DNA from: Schistocerca nitens | Taxonomy: Eukaryota > Arthropoda > Insecta > Orthoptera > Acrididae | Direction of reading: 5' to 3' | Assembly: GCF_023898315.1 (NCBI RefSeq) | Contig: NC_064619.1 | Location: 340,491,650 to 340,555,649, forward strand | Length of the DNA stretch: 64,000 bases | Shown: positions 11,166-23,298 of the stretch, piece by piece | Layout: each line of letters begins with the position of its first letter | How positions within the stretch are numbered: position 1 is the first letter of the stretch | Program-made: the position numbers and the translations under genes | Notes under the pieces: model-generated | Seen by the model: the letters and a program-made list of their open reading frames with translations, nothing else | Told to the model about the DNA's origin: nothing | The model's database searches: none

Positions 11166-13024
11166 CACCCAATCAGTCAGATCCTTCTGTACATCTCGCA
11201 ACATTACAGACAAAAGGATATTCTTACAGTATTTAAATACTCATTGATTACATGTATGATCTATTAGATACATTGGTAATAAAAGAATCTTTGTTCTAAA
11301 AAAAACATAAAATCATACACCCTAGTTTTCTACACATACAACATCAACATTTACCTCTATTCTATATACAGCCCACACTTGTGCTATTGATTGTACCTGT
11401 CGTCCCTCATACAAACCATGAACATGTCAAAAAAACAAAAAAAAGGAATAAGAAACAATCTGTACAGCTCATAATTACAATACCAAATAGTAGACTACTC
11501 TAACATCCTATCACAGGAAAATGTTAGAAACTGTTGATTCTAAAACTACAATATACAATGAACCTTTGTGCTTCTGACAGACTGAAATTAATACTCCTTA
11601 AAAGTGTTCTACCAAAAAAATAAGAAATAATCTACACAGCTCACAATTACCTACCACATGTTGTTAAATAGTAAACTACTTTAGCATCCTAACACAATAA
11701 ACATTTTAGAAACTGATGACTCTATTAATACAACATACAATGCACCTTTGTGCTTGTGACAGACTGAAATTCGTATCTCTTTATATATTTTACCTTTATT
11801 ATATATAACAACATTTCTAGGACATGTATGAACAATCCATATGATGTCAGATCCTGACCTGCCATCGAGGTTCATCCAAATCAAACAATAAAGCACAATA
11901 ATGTTTTAGTTATGGGGCGGTAGCATCCTCTTTACAGGAGTGTGTGCATTGATCACAGTACTCTACGACTCTCACTCACCAGACATCACATTTTCCTTCT
12001 CATTCAATCCATTAATACACTAACAGAATAGGTCTAGAAGTCAGCTAACCTTAACACCACCACACTCACGACAACATACCATACCTTTGCTCCCTTATAC
12101 TCAACCACATAACACATGAAGCTGTTTCGGAGATATCATTCCAGTCTCCGAATTCGTCCTTTCACTCTGCCACCTCTCTCCATCGGCTTACCTCTGCATT
12201 CACTTTAGCGACTATTCATCCTGCTAAATATCACTTTAGAATTGCGACATTTCATCTAAGAACAAAAAATACACAAATTATTCATCCTGCAAAATAACTG
12301 TACACATTCTTGGTACCGTATTGAATAGTTATACTGGCACCAGGCTTCAACAACAACAACAAAAATTACTTTTTTTTTCACGTTGCAAATGTTATGGTAA
12401 GAATTAGATTTACACTTATATTACATCTTACGTCAGTATTCCACAACGTTCACCATCTGGATCTCATACTCCCTTTATGTCCTTTCACGTTGTGCAGTTG
12501 TCCTCCTCTCTTCGTTCGTATTTCGGCCCTCCATCCGTCCATTACTCCATCATTTCCTGGTCTTCCTTCGCCATTGGCATCAATCTCGATTGCAGCATAC
12601 ACAGGCCTCTCTGTAACATACATCTAAGACATCTCCACATTATTAATTCTACTCACCTTTATTTACCACTGTTTCATCACGTCGAATCTCTCTTTATTAA
12701 TCACACTGCTTCACGTCGCTTCTCTCCTTAAATATCACCTTTATCAACTACTATTTATTACGTCGCTTCTCTCATTATCTACCATCTTTATCCACTCATT
12801 AATCATCACGTCGTTTCTGCTTGATCCTTATTCATATGACAAAAAATACGTACATACACCACTCTGTCGACTCCTGTTCATGAATCATTCGACCAGTCTA
12901 TTCCGTCATACTTCCTGACATCCCACCTGAAAATTCTTATGTTCGATTTGACCCTGCACAACGTTACACACCACAAATAAATACACTGACTATCTACCAT
13001 AAATTGCCTACTTTTGATCTATCC

Positions 13025-13200
13025 TTAACTTTTCCATAATTTGATGTTAGAAATGTGATGAAGCCCACACGATTGTTTTCCCTTGATCGTCTCAATCAGT
13101 ACAGCATTTTCATGGACAATCCGCCTCACTCTGAATGGTCCACTATACACAGTAAAGAATTTCCTAGTTAGGAATCTGAGCTTACATGAAAATTAAATGT
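13025..13200 (-). pseudogene. Gypsy integrase GPY/F-like C-terminal relic, copy B1
   Basis: The minus strand reads KFFTVYSGPFRVRRIVHENA then GLHHISNIKLW and a stop. This matches the GPY/F module at the end of Ty3/Gypsy integrases (K-F-x-L-Y-x-GPY/F ... GxHHxSNLK). No HHCC or DDE core lies upstream, so only the tail of pol remains. It is the main evidence for superfamily assignment. Confidence 0.7.
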
Positions 13201-13788
13201 GTGCAGAGAATATACAAGCTGGGAGAAATGTGCAGCCCAAGTGTTAGAAACTTAGGTGCTAATGGCCTCTTTCCCTAACACCAGATTCCGAACAACCATA
13301 CACAGCACTTCATTATAACTGTCACCACGACAATGACATACTATATATCAGATGGCATCTAATTTAAAAACTTCGACCACATTACTGATGTTACCTGTAA
13401 CAGCAGTATAAACGTACCCTATTCCATACTGATGACAATGTTGACTTTTTACATTACGTGTTAAGTACCTGCAATAGTCAAATCGCACTAATTAAACTGG
13501 ACTCATTGGCATTATTACATAACATTTTAGCAACTGGTTTCTTTGAGGAAACAGACCTTTTACTTTACTGTTTGAAATAAAAATTTGCAAATTTTTGCTC
13601 TGAGAGACCAGCCTAACAGATCCCATTACTGGTGTTTTATTCTCTGATCACAAGTATGGTATTTGCATTCCTACATATCAGTAGAGTATGTCTGCTACAT
13701 AGACAATTTTCAGTGCCAGCGGCATGTGTTTTAAGGCAAGATGCTAAGGGCTGATATGTTGGATTAGTTTCTCCTATTCTTCAATCCA

Positions 13789-14016
13789 TTATGACAAGAA
13801 TGAAATGCCAGGATTCCATGCTCTCCTGTCATTCTGATAGTTTCTGCCGTTCCTATCCTCGACTCTGTCTGACCTATGAGTCGTATCGTCGTTCACAATA
13901 TTGCTCTCATTACCCAGTTCCTGTAACAGGTGCTGAAATGACGTGGAATCGTCTAAGCCTCTGCCTGCTATCACTATATCTCTACGCAATCTCACTGGCA
14001 ACTTCGTTATACAGAT
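13789..14016 (-). pseudogene. gag 3' end fragment without the 7-bp deletion
   Basis: The last part of the gag frame, truncated upstream at the duplication junction. The frame stays open from RICITK onward for about 70 more codons to a stop at 13789, whereas both full gag copies stop immediately after CITK. The 7 bp at 13997-14003, flanked by ACT repeats, makes the difference. This suggests the ancestral Gag was about 70 residues longer. Confidence 0.75.
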
Positions 14017-14262
14017 CCTCTTTAAGTATACCAAGCGTACCACATGCAATTCACAAAGCACACTTAACAAGTCACTGCCAAAAGTTTATGGATCCCACCG
14101 TTCAGTGGTGAAGACAAAACAAAACTATCGTCCTGTCTGCTAAAGACAAAATCTTTTCCACCACTCACAACGTGGAAACACCAGTCCTTCACTTTCCACC
14201 TTATGGAGACATACGAGCAGTCATCTTGTTTCACGGCTCCACAGTCCAGTACTAGTTAATAG

Positions 14263-14585
14263 TTGCTGGTAAAAAATGCCCGCCGGACTCTGCCGCGCGT
14301 CGTTCATTCTGCCGTGGCGCCGCCGCGCGAGCCGTTGAGCAGAAGAAACCACCTGCTGTTGCCTCTGCAGGATACTTTCCCCAGTCGTAAGGGTAGCGGA
14401 ACTTATGAATGGCCAGTGGTACGTGCGTGTCGCCCCAGGCCGTTGACCTGCTGTAGTAGGCGCGTGGAATGTACCTCGACCGGCAGTGGAGTGGGGAGCG
14501 CACCGGCTCTGTTGCCTCTCCCATGCCGACGTCAGCTTGGCTTATGTGGTATGGGCACGTTCTGTGTAGCCCCTCAGCGCTACAA
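14263..14585 (-). other. GC-rich island, copy B2
   Basis: Same block as 10843-11165, with the 90-codon minus frame at 14524-14252. Differences from B1 include two adjacent residue changes near the C-terminus (RA for CV). Confidence 0.45.
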
Positions 14586-16445
14586 CACCCAATCAGTCAG
14601 ACCCTTCTGTACATCTCGCAACATTACAGACAAAAGGATATTCTTACAGTATTTAAATACTCATTGATTACATGTATGATCTATTAGATACATTGGTAAT
14701 AAAAGAATCTTTGTTCTAAAAAAAACATAAAATCATACACCCTAGTTTTCTACACATACAACATCAACATTTACCTCTATTCTATATACAGCCCACACTT
14801 GTGCTGTTGATTGTACCTGTCGTCCCTCATACAAACCATGAACATGTCAAAAAAACAAAAAAAAAGGAATAAGAAACAATCTGTACAGCTCATAATTACA
14901 ATACCAAATAGTAGACTACTCTAACATCCTATCACAGGAAAATGTTAGAAACTGTTGATTCTAAAACTACAATATACAATGAACCTTTGTGCTTCTGACA
15001 GACTGAAATTAATACTCCTTAAAAGTGTTCTACCAAAAAAATAAGAAATAATCTACACAGCTCACAATTACCTACCACATGTTGTTAAATAGTAAACTAC
15101 TTTAACATCCTAACACAATAAACATTTTAGAAACTGATGACTCTATTAATACAACATACAATGCACCTTTGTGCTTGTGACAGACTGAAATTCGTATCTC
15201 TTTATATATTTTACCTTTATTATATATAACAACATTTCTAGGACATGTATGAACAATCCATATGATGTCAGATCCTGACCTGCCATCGAGGTTCATCCAA
15301 ATCAAACAATAAAGCACAATAATGTTTTAGTTATGGGGCGGTAGCATCCTCTTTACAGGAGTGTGTGCATTGATCACAGTACTCTACGACTCTCACTCAC
15401 CAGACATCACATTTTCCTTCTCATTCAATCCATTAATACACTAACAGAATAGGTCTAGAAGTCAGCTAACCTTAACACCACCACACTCACGACAACATAC
15501 CATACCTTTGCTCCCTTATACTCAACCACATAACACATGAAGCTGTTTCGGAGATATCATTCCAGTCTCCGAATTCGTCCTTTCACTCTGCCACCTCTCT
15601 CCATCGGCTTACCTCTGCATTCACTTTAGCGACTATTCATCCTGCTAAATATCACTTTAGAATTGCGACATTTCATCTAAGAACAAAAAATACACAAATT
15701 ATTCATCCTGCAAAATAACTGTACACATTCTTGGTACCGTATTGAATAGTTATACTGGCACCAGGCTTCAACAACAACAACAAAAATTACTTTTTTTTTC
15801 ACGTTGCAAATGTTATGGTAAGAATTAGATTTACACTTATATTACATCTTACGTCAGTATTCCACAACGTTCACCATCTGGATCTCATACTCCCTTTATG
15901 TCCTTTCACGTTGTGCAGTTGTCCTCCTCTCTTCGTTCGTATTTCGGCCCTCCATCCGTCCATTACTCCATCATTTCCTGGTCTTCCTTCGCCATTGGCA
16001 TCAATCTCGATTGCAGCATACACAGGCCTCTCTGTAACATACATCTAAGACATCTCCACATTATTAATTCTACTCACCTTTATTTACCACTGTTTCATCA
16101 CGTCGAATCTCTCTTTATTAATCACACTGCTTCACGTCGCTTCTCTCCTTAAATATCACCTTTATCAACTACTATTTATTACGTCGCTTCTCTCATTATC
16201 TACCATCTTTATCCACTCATTAATCATCACGTCGTTTCTGCTTCATCCTTATTCATATGACAAAAAATACGTACATACACCACTCTGTCGACTCCTGTTC
16301 ATGAATCATTCGACCAGTCTATTCCGTCATACTTCCTGACATCCCACCTGAAAATTCTTATGTTCGATTTGACCCTGCACAACGTTACACACCACAAATA
16401 AATACACTGACTATCTACCATAAATTGCCTACTTTTGATCTATCC

Positions 16446-16621
16446 TTAACTTTTCCATAATTTGATGTTAGAAATGTGATGAAGCCCACACGATTGTTTT
16501 CCCTTGATCGTCTCAATCAGTACAGCATTTTCATGGACAATCCGCCTCACTCTGAATGGTCCACTATACACAGTAAAGAATTTCCTAGTTAGGAATCTGA
16601 GCTTACATGAAAATTAAATGT
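16446..16621 (-). pseudogene. Gypsy integrase GPY/F-like relic, copy B2
   Basis: Second copy of the integrase tail seen at 13025-13200, offset 3421 bp, same reading and stop. Confidence 0.68.
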
Positions 16622-17412
16622 GTGCAGAGAATATACAAGCTGGGAGAAATGTGCAGCCCAAGTGTTAGAAACTTAGGTGCTAATGGCCTCTTTCCCTAAC
16701 ACCAGATTCCGAACAACCATACACAGCACTTCATTATAACTGTCACCACGACAATGACATACTATATATCAGATGGCATCTAATTTAAAAACTTCGACCA
16801 CATTACTGATGTTACCTGTAACAGCAGTATAAACGTACCCTATTCCATACTGATGACAATGTTGACTTTTTACATTACGTGTTAAGTACCTGCAATAGTC
16901 AAATCGCACTAATTAAACTGGACTCATTGGCATTATTACATAACATTTTAGCAACTGGTTTCTTTGAGGAAACAGACCTTTTACTTTACTGTTTGAAATA
17001 AAAATTTGCAAATTTTTGCTCTGAGAGACCAGCCTAACAGATCCCATTACTGGTGTTTTATTCTCTGATCACAAGTATGGTATTTGCATTCCTACATATC
17101 AGTAGAGTATGTCTGCTACATAGACAATTTTCAATGCCAGCGGCATGTGTTTTAAGGCAAGATGCTAAGGGCTGATATGTTGGATTAGTTTCTCCTATTC
17201 TTCAATCCATTATGACAAGAATGAAATGCCAGGATTCCATGCTCTCCTGTCATTCTGATAGTTTCTGCCGTTCCTATCCTCGACTCTGTCTGACCTATGA
17301 GTCGTATCGTCGTTCACAATATTGCTCTCATTACCCAGTTCCTGTAACAAGTGCTGAAATGACGTGGAATCGTCTAAGCCTCTGCCTGCTATCACTATAT
17401 CTCTACGCAATC

Positions 17413-18879
17413 TCACTTCGTTATACAGATCCTAATGAGCTCCCCAGTTTCGTATGGCACATCCAAATACCTATTTCGTCTCAGCATTTCCTGATAGCAC
17501 GACACTGGATCTCTTATACCACCTTCGTTACAATTTGGCATCATCAATATGCTTTGCTTAACCTGGCCCTGCTTACTTTTCGACCAGAATTCATTTAAAA
17601 ACTTGTCACAAAATATCTTGTAACTACTACAGTCTTTAATAACTTCCTGCATTTTCGCTCTAGCCTCGTCCCTCAAATGGTTACACTCAATCTTCATTTT
17701 GAGGAGCAGTCCCCACGATGAAGGTAATGAATCTTGAAATTGAGACAGCCTTGGACTATACCCAGTTGGGTTTGCCACCTGTTTTATCCGACACAACCGT
17801 TCTTCTAACTCTCTGAGTTCGTCTTCCTCTTTCTGCCTATTTTCGTTTTTTGAATTTATCTCACTCTCCCTCTGCAATCTACCTGGTGGTGTGTCACCTT
17901 CGCTACTGCACGCTAATTGCAACTGTGCTAGTTCTTCCCTATGTTTCCTACTTATTTCTAATTGCACCTCTTTAAGTTGTAATAGTGATTGTATCTCCCC
18001 CTGGTTGGCATAAACCTCTCGCTGCGTACTGTCAGAGCCTGTCTCGCCTCTTATACTGATCTTTCCTACATCTGCACTAATCGTATTCATTCTGACCACT
18101 ACCTCTTTGATTCGCTCATCTGGCAACATGTCCCTACGTTCTGTAATATCACTCTCTATTGCAATTATTCGTACCTCCAAATTACTGGCTTTTTCTTTCA
18201 CAGCGTCACATACTTGCTTCAACGCACCCAGATTCTTCTCCCCCTCATCTAACCGATTATTAACTGCGGGCAGCCGCTCATCGATAACTGTGTGTAGCTT
18301 CCTCATTGCCTCTTTATTTCCCTTATCCATTGCCTCCAATCTTTCCTTATTTGCTTCCAATCTTTCCTTATTATCTTTATCCATTGCTTCCAATTTTTCC
18401 TTAATCTCCCTATCCCTCTCCTTATTATCTCTATTCATCGCTTCCAATCTTTCCTTAATCTCCCTATCTCTCTCCTTATTATCTCTATTCAACGCTTCCA
18501 ATCTTTCCTTATTATCTCTATCCATCCTCTGTAAAAACTGCAGTAGCACATTGTCATTTGCTACTTTCGACGCACTCACCGCGTTCGCCTGAGAAGCAGT
18601 AGTTTCGCTAAGGGTAGCTATACTTTCACTGCATACCTGACCTAGTCCCAGCTCGCCCGCGTCGTCGGGAAAAGCCCCCGGTTGTGGACAAAGCCCGCCG
18701 CTTAAAGGATCACCTCGCCGCGGTCCGCTGACCAATTCAGCCCCTTCCGAGTGTTTGCCGTTCTCGCTCATTAGCCCAAGGTCGACACCTACGTCCTGCT
18801 CCACTGCTACGTTCACGCCAGAATCACTATTCTCCATGCTGACTACACTTTTCGACTGCAACATAGTTACTACGGACAT
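17413..18879 (-). CDS. Gag-like protein, element copy 1
   Basis: A 488-codon ORF from MSVVTMLQSK, the first in-frame Met shared by both copies; upstream frames differ because of A-run length changes. Residues about 1-110 are low in complexity and acidic. About 115-190 is a long charged coiled coil with an 18-residue unit (NRDNKERDREIKERLEAM) repeated. More helices follow to about 350. The C-terminal region has a capsid-like block with PSSWGLLLKMK and FLNEFWSKSKQGQVKQSIL, similar in style to insect Gypsy Gag. No CCHC knuckle or protease. It stops early at CITK through a 7-bp deletion. Probably forms particles, with replication enzymes supplied in trans; this is inference. Confidence 0.8.
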   Translation of the reverse strand: MSVVTMLQSKSVVSMENSDSGVNVAVEQDVGVDLGLMSENGKHSEGAELVSGPRRGDPLSGGLCPQPGAFPDDAGELGLGQVCSESIATLSETTASQANAVSASKVANDNVLLQFLQRMDRDNKERLEALNRDNKERDREIKERLEAMNRDNKERDREIKEKLEAMDKDNKERLEANKERLEAMDKGNKEAMRKLHTVIDERLPAVNNRLDEGEKNLGALKQVCDAVKEKASNLEVRIIAIESDITERRDMLPDERIKEVVVRMNTISADVGKISIRGETGSDSTQREVYANQGEIQSLLQLKEVQLEISRKHREELAQLQLACSSEGDTPPGRLQRESEINSKNENRQKEEDELRELEERLCRIKQVANPTGYSPRLSQFQDSLPSSWGLLLKMKIECNHLRDEARAKMQEVIKDCSSYKIFCDKFLNEFWSKSKQGQVKQSILMMPNCNEGGIRDPVSCYQEMLRRNRYLDVPYETGELIRICITK

Positions 18880-19097
18880 TACGCAAAAAAAATTATACAA
18901 CGATCTTCCAGCCTTGGGCGATATAGCAATTAATTACATAAAAAAAATAAAAGATCCTCACCAATCCAGAAAGAAATTGAAAACAAAAAAAATTTACTTC
19001 TTAGCGCTATCACAATATATTCCATTAAAAAAATCTTGACAGCAAATCCTAACAGCAAAATATCCTGCCAAAATATATCCTGGCAGGGTCGAAATTA
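18880..19097 (-). promoter_or_regulatory. 5' leader of element copy 1
   Basis: About 218 bp between the 5' LTR and gag. A primer site directly against the LTR edge is not obvious: the first bases read TAATTTCGACCCTGCCAGGA on minus. TGGCAGGATAT words begin about 30 bases in. The leader contains repeated GGCAGGATAT and TGCTGT(T/C)A motifs. Confidence 0.5.
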
Positions 19098-20957
19098 TGA
19101 GAGGCACCCACATGCCTTTCTCATAGTGTGGCATCAAGCAGTCAGGCCTGCAAGATGAGTGGTCTGCCAAGCGAGTGGATTCATTCTTATTTATCGAGTA
19201 ACATGAACTCTCGTACTCACAATTAAGTTACAAATTATCCTCCTGTATGAATAATACGCAACGGAAACGCACATCTGACTATCAGTAATTTACAGAACTC
19301 TGTCTGTTCACTACGCACTGGCAATACCACACTTTTTTTTTATTTAACGGCTTTTATCAACATGTGGCCATCGCACTGAATATGAGTGACGCACACATTA
19401 TAAATTCTGGATGTCATGACGACATACAATTCCAAGGAAAAGGCCACCAATCTTTTTCTTTTCACTATCTTATTTATTCCGGTAAATTCTATAACCTAAA
19501 CACACAATTTCTATAACCTACAACAATAACACATGAGAAATTCCGCCCAGTAGGGCATGGCTTTACATTGGTGAATCACTATCTTATGGTCTCGTAATTA
19601 TTTAACGCTACAGTGCACTTTCTGGATAGGATGGTGGATCTTTTATTATTTCTCACACTTCGACTCTCACAATCATCATCACGAAACTTTCCTCCAGACC
19701 GAGCAGTACAAAAGGAACACGCATAAACCACTATCTCTGAAACTACCTTGCTACTCTCCCATGCAACCACACATACTTAAATTACATGACATACACCACA
19801 CTGCAACATGAAATACAACACAGGGAATAGTCACAACATTATCACTTTCAGCTTTCCCACTTCAATTAATATTTATCCCAGTTTCACACGACACTGCCCC
19901 GCTTCGTAATTCTACTTTCCTACTATGAACTCTGGAGATATATGCACGTCTTCCTGTGCAATGCAAGCCAAGTGGCGTTGCTGGATAGACGGCTGACTCA
20001 CCTTGTTTCTCTCTCAGAGTATTATAGTTTGAATCAAGCGTCACACGAAAACATATCTCGCAAAGTAATATTAAGAACATATTCATTACACACACGAGTC
20101 CTCATCTGATACCATGGACGAGTACTTCTCTTTATCCTTTGTCTCATACACGGATTGAGACTCACACAGTACTCACCACGTGGAAGTACTCACCTCTAAT
20201 TTCAAGTCCTGCACACGCTATTTCTTAAATATTTCAACTTATAGTACACACGCTAGTAATTCAGCTTAACTTAAGCACACGGAAGTATTTCATCTTATTG
20301 CTACACGTGGTTTCATTGTGACCGTTGGTCACATCCGAAATTACTACGATCCCATTAATATTACCTGCCTGACATTTAATTCTCCCCACAAAAATTCCTG
20401 AAATAGAGAAATTATTATTTCAAACTACTCTTAAATATTCCACATGCATACCATGTCTCCACTCTTTTGTCTTTACGGAGCACAACTAAGACAGGTCTTA
20501 ACAGCACAAGATCCAGCGGCAGAGTGCTGAAACATGGCCGTTCTTCAGGTTCTCTCGCACCTCTGCCAAAGTAGGGGAGCACCTTGCTACCGTATTGGTC
20601 AGCCACATTTCAGACGCTCAAAGCTTAGGTAAACTTCATCTCTTTGGTCCCACCAAAGGTGGCCAAAGGATCGTCTCAAAGATGATCATATATTCACATT
20701 CACTATCTGCGGTTAGCAGACGACCATACATTCATTCATTTGACAGATCTCACCAAACTGGATGTAGGGATTTATTTTGTGGGAGTGCACATGTGATCAA
20801 TTAAATAAATAAATTGTCATTCTTTCCTACACTGGTATCCGGCTTCGCTATATTAATTGAAATTGAGTTATTTTACAAAAAAAAAAGTGTTGTTCTGACA
20901 AAAATAATGAAGTATGTTGTACCTATTTTCAATGTCGGGCGGTACTGTACCCTTTCA
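19098..20957 (-). repeat. LTR 2 (shared middle LTR)
   Basis: 1860 bp, TG...CA on minus, serving as the 3' LTR of copy 2 and the 5' LTR of copy 1. It has a 39-bp net insertion near 20688-20730 (including ctatctgcggttagcagacg) absent from LTRs 1 and 3. Confidence 0.92.
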
Positions 20958-22975
20958 CCACCGTCTACCCATGCAGAATAAAATGGCATGGTACTATCCT
21001 TGAAATGCGAGGGTAGTTCTGAACATTTTTTTAAGAAAGCTGTATTAGAACAAACGTAGCAAGTCATCAAAATAACCAGGAGGAGGCCTTAGCCCCTGGT
21101 GACCTCAAATAGACGACCAAATGCTGTTACTTTACCAAATTATTGACACAGTTGTTGCATTATTGTACTCTCCACAATCTGGAGTAACGTACACATACAA
21201 ATTTACATCAATCCAAATGACAAATAAAACATTACATCATACAAATAAAAAATAATGGTGAGATAAAAATTTGCTTGGTTACCGGGATCTCCGTTATTTT
21301 TAGGAGTAATCCAAACTTCACTAATTCTATGACAAACAAGAAAAATACTAATTGTACTCATGAAATTTTAAATGGCTCACCATCCAAACACAGAACAAGT
21401 AATCCGACATTCATAAATTGTGTTGTAATAATCTTTTACACAGCAATGTCTAAATACAAAACAAAATCAACAAAAGAAAAAATTGCGTACCCTACTTCCA
21501 TGTATAATGTCAGGCTCCATACCATTACTCTAAAATATACATCAAACGTACAGAGAAATAAAACTGAGAAGAAAAACAATGAAATATACCACAAGTTACA
21601 TACTGGTTACGTGATATAGTTCATCTAAGACATCATGTCATACCTCATTAACTATCATCACTTAAGCAATTGCCACCACTACTCGACTGTGAGTTTAACC
21701 TTATCCTTGTCCACCAGTACAAATACCTGCTGCTGAGCTAGTCAGTCCATCAACTTTGATCAATACATGGAGTAAATAGTTTGCAATAAGTGCTTGAATC
21801 CACCAGTAGCTCTCGTACCTTACTCTACTGCTCATTTCTCTGTTGTTACACATTTAGACGACAAGAACTTGCATTTAGACTAGCCTTCGTTACACTTTAA
21901 TGTGAAATATCACCACTGTGATAATGCAAATAAGTGGCTTCAGTCAACACACCAACAAGATCATTACTGTCCACGACATCAAAATGCATCAGTTAATTCC
22001 GATATTTGTTGTACAATGCAAACTCTTGTCCCCTGTGACAACCTTATTGATCAATGCAACAAGAGCCACTACGTTAGTATTACGCCACTGGCTAATAATT
22101 AAAGCATCATTGTACCAAATATTCTAATAAACATGCTACGTGAACTGGTAACCCAGAACAAACAAAAACAAAAAAAAACACTAACTATTCTAAACACAAA
22201 TGTTAATGAAATACAGTTACACTTGCTGTCCCTTCAGGAATGAAACATATAAAAAAAATTTACACAATTACAAGTACAAATACATTATTCCCTATCTTGC
22301 GAGTCACACGGAATCATTTCATTCTGTGATTTTCTTGGGGTCAAAAAAGTTGCTGACAGGTTCCCTAGAAACACTGTCTCGGTGTCAAAGCTCTCCCATG
22401 GTTACCCAGACGAAAGTCTTTAGGTCACTCAAATCGGCATTTTGAACATGCACTGAACAGTAAACTGTATCTCACATTAAACACAAATGTCATAGTCACT
22501 CTCAGAGTACCATTCACACGAATCTGGTCGTCCAGAAACGGCTCTACCACTACTATTACCCACGGTTCTGTCCTTTCAGTTCATGTTGTAATTAAAAGTC
22601 GTCAGTTCCAACAAACAGCACTTTTTCCCGCACCAATTAAAGAAATGTCTCCTACTACAAATGCAAATGTCAATGTCCCACTTTAGTTTCTTGCGTTCAT
22701 ACAATAATTAGTCACCAAACGACAACTGTCCTCTTTAAGTATACCAAGCGTACCACATGCAATTCACAAAGCACACTTAACAAGTCACTGCCAAAAGTTT
22801 ATGGATCCCACCATTCAGTGGTGAAGACAAAACAAAACTATCGTCCTGTCTGCTAAAGACAAAATCTTTTCCACCACTCACAACGTGGAAACACCAGTCC
22901 TTCACTTTCCACCTTATGGAGACATACGAGCAGTCATCTTGTTTCACGGCTCCACAGTCCAGTACTAGTTAATAG

Positions 22976-23298
22976 TTGCTGGTAAAAAATGCCCGCCGGA
23001 CTCTGCCGCGCGTCGTTCATTCTGCCGTGGCGCCGCCGCGCGAGCCGTTGAGCAGAAGAAACCACCTGCTGTTGCCTCTGCAGGATACTTTCCCCAGTCG
23101 TAAGGGTAGCGGAACTTATGAATGGCCAGTGGTACGTGCGTGTCGCCCCAGGCCGTTGACCTGCTGTAGTAGGCGCGTGGAGTGTACCTCGATCGGCAGT
23201 GGAGTGGGGAGCGCACCGGCTCTGTTGCCTCTCCCATGCCGACGTCAGCTTGGCTTATGTGGTATGGGCGCATTCTGTGTAGCCCCTCAGCGCTACAA
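22976..23298 (-). other. GC-rich island, element copy 2
   Basis: Third copy of the GC-rich block. The minus frame here extends upstream to 23273 (102 codons, beginning MRPYHISQADVG) because of one base change, so the start is not conserved. Confidence 0.45.

Larger units (their letters stand above)
10597..14016 (-). repeat. extra 3.42-kb internal segment (B1)
   Basis: About 3420 bp lying directly next to a near-copy at 14017-17412, so copy 1 of the element carries this block twice. The junction at 14016-14019 joins gag sequence (acagatcct) to downstream sequence (tcctctttaag) through a 3-4 base overlap. B1 keeps a 7-bp stretch (13997-14003) that the other two copies lack, and has private differences near 10880, 10976 and 11183. 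Confidence 0.9.
14017..17412 (-). repeat. internal segment B2 (normal position)
   Basis: The copy of the 3.4-kb block in its expected place downstream of gag. It shares the 7-bp deletion and several single-base states (near 14296, 14395, 14601) with the block in element copy 2 and not with B1, so B2 is closer to copy 2 than to its own tandem neighbour. Confidence 0.88.

Noticed and set aside
10843-11247. A 134-codon plus-strand frame, repeated at 14263 and 22976
   Set aside because: Lies over the GC-rich island and recurs only because the block is repeated. The opposite strand is equally open and there is no family match.
18107-18592. A 161-codon plus-strand frame rich in SLSL, repeated at 26819
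   Set aside because: Antisense of the Gag coiled-coil repeats; simple-sequence shadow.
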